A DNA stretch of 64,000 nucleotides from Pseudomonadota bacterium (GTDB lineage Bacteria; Pseudomonadota; Alphaproteobacteria; Caulobacterales; Caulobacteraceae), in the NCBI GenBank assembly GCA_023386645.1, contig JAEWJI010000062.1:1-64000 (forward strand), written 5' to 3'. The notes under the pieces are model-generated. The model had not been told where the DNA came from, made no database searches, and saw nothing but the letters and a program-made list of their open reading frames with translations. Positions 63,494-64,000 of this stretch are shown here, in pieces; positions within the stretch are counted from its first letter, which is position 1, and every line of letters starts with the position of its first letter. Both the position numbers and the translations under genes were made by a program.

Positions 63494-64000
63494 ATGATCC
63501 CCTTCGTCCGAAGCTTCGATTTCGCCTATGGCCGATGCGACGCGGTTTCGCCGCTGATCCGGCGGGTCGTGGCGAACAACCCCGGCCCCTTCACCTTCAC
63601 GGGCACCGGAACCTACATTATCGGGCGGCCCGAGCCGGCGGCTGGTGTGGCGGTGATCGACCCGGGGCCGCTGGACGACGGCCATCTCGCCGCGCTCCTG
63701 AAGGCGGTCGCCGGACAGCCCGTCACCCATATCCTGGTCACCCACACCCACCGCGACCATGCGCCCCTGGCGCGTCCGTTCGCCGAGGCCGTCGGGGCTC
63801 CGGTCCTGGCGGCGCGACCGCCCCTAATGCAGGCGCATGTGTCGGGGGGGCTGGACGAGGACGTGGACGTCGACTTCGTCCCCGACTTTCTTGTGGAGGA
63901 TGGGACGGTCATCACTGGAGATGGATGGAGCCTGGAGGTGCTGGCCACCCCGGGTCACGCCTCGAACCACATCGCGTTCGCCCTACGGGAAGAGAACGCG
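63494..64000 (+). CDS. Metallo-beta-lactamase-fold hydrolase, truncated by window end
   Basis: The frame from ATG 63494 stays open for 169 codons to the edge of the window. It shows the MBL fold start: PFTFTGTGTYIIGRP, VAVIDPGPLDDGHLAALL, the metal motif VTHTHRDHAPLARPFAEAVGAPVLA and TPGHASNHIAFAL, which supplies the next His ligand. It resembles the LACTB2-like/glyoxalase II-like group of hydrolases. The substrate-specific C-terminal part lies outside. The TIGR01244 protein upstream on the same strand may be a partner. Confidence 0.82.
   Translation, partial: MIPFVRSFDFAYGRCDAVSPLIRRVVANNPGPFTFTGTGTYIIGRPEPAAGVAVIDPGPLDDGHLAALLKAVAGQPVTHILVTHTHRDHAPLARPFAEAVGAPVLAARPPLMQAHVSGGLDEDVDVDFVPDFLVEDGTVITGDGWSLEVLATPGHASNHIAFALREENA

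Overview
The window is GC-rich, densely coded DNA from an alphaproteobacterium of the Caulobacteraceae, most likely Brevundimonas or a close relative (an inference from gene content). The pointers are an SpmX-type stalked-pole muramidase homologue, the flagellin/FlaF/FlbT/FlbA cluster, a FliN next to LipB, a predicted EcfG-type stress promoter, large TonB-dependent receptors, and a split MetH. I saw no prophage, insertion sequence, CRISPR array or replication origin.

Layout. 1-9.8 kb: a truncated S41-like peptidase, propionyl-CoA carboxylase alpha subunit, a hybrid histidine kinase, lipB, a FliN-like gene, tRNA-Leu(GAG), mgtE, spmX (with a candidate sigma-54 promoter) and isovaleryl-CoA dehydrogenase. 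9.8-16.2 kb: an IPTL-CTERM-like surface protein, exoD, flagellin-flaF-flbT on the minus strand (sigma-54 site and strong terminator), divergent flbA, then two small genes behind a GGAAC-N17-CGTT stress promoter. 16.2-19.9 kb: a MoxR ATPase, a lipoprotein, an HD hydrolase coupled to a NadQ-like regulator, and tRNA-Ser(CGA).

20.0-31.3 kb is a pectin/oligogalacturonate utilisation locus. It holds a TonB receptor, a cupin, a LamG-type Tat lipoprotein, an ExuT-like transporter, a fumarylacetoacetase-family hydratase, a LacI regulator, kduI, kduD and a family-10 pectate lyase. Four copies of a palindrome (consensus TGACACCGGTGTCA) sit in the three control regions, so the LacI protein probably governs the whole set. 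Proposed flow: secreted lyase cuts pectate, the receptor takes up unsaturated oligogalacturonides, the MFS protein carries uronates into the cytoplasm, and KduI and KduD convert 4-deoxy-5-keto-uronate to 2-keto-3-deoxygluconate. No KDG kinase or aldolase is present here.

31.3-46.7 kb: a 1123-aa RTX protein with six 41-residue repeats, ettA, an SDR with a divergent TetR gene, a 2OG-Fe(II) oxygenase-like gene, tRNA-Lys(CTT), an amino-acid permease coupled to an Hpt protein, chorismate mutase, ferredoxin-NADP reductase, a DPP-IV-like peptidase, an amidase and a SemiSWEET. 46.7-51.5 kb: galE overlapping a 1248-codon open frame that joins a GH1-like domain, a glycosyltransferase and UDP-galactopyranose mutase, apparently for galactofuranose glycans. 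51.7-58.8 kb: a 2-hydroxyacid dehydrogenase and a methionine operon, sahR-metF-metH(N)-unknown-metH(C), whose genes all overlap at start/stop codons, behind a 22-bp perfect palindrome. 58.8-64 kb: a small exported protein, an Oar-like TonB receptor, a TIGR01244-type phosphatase, a possible tiny lipoprotein and the start of a metallo-beta-lactamase-fold hydrolase.
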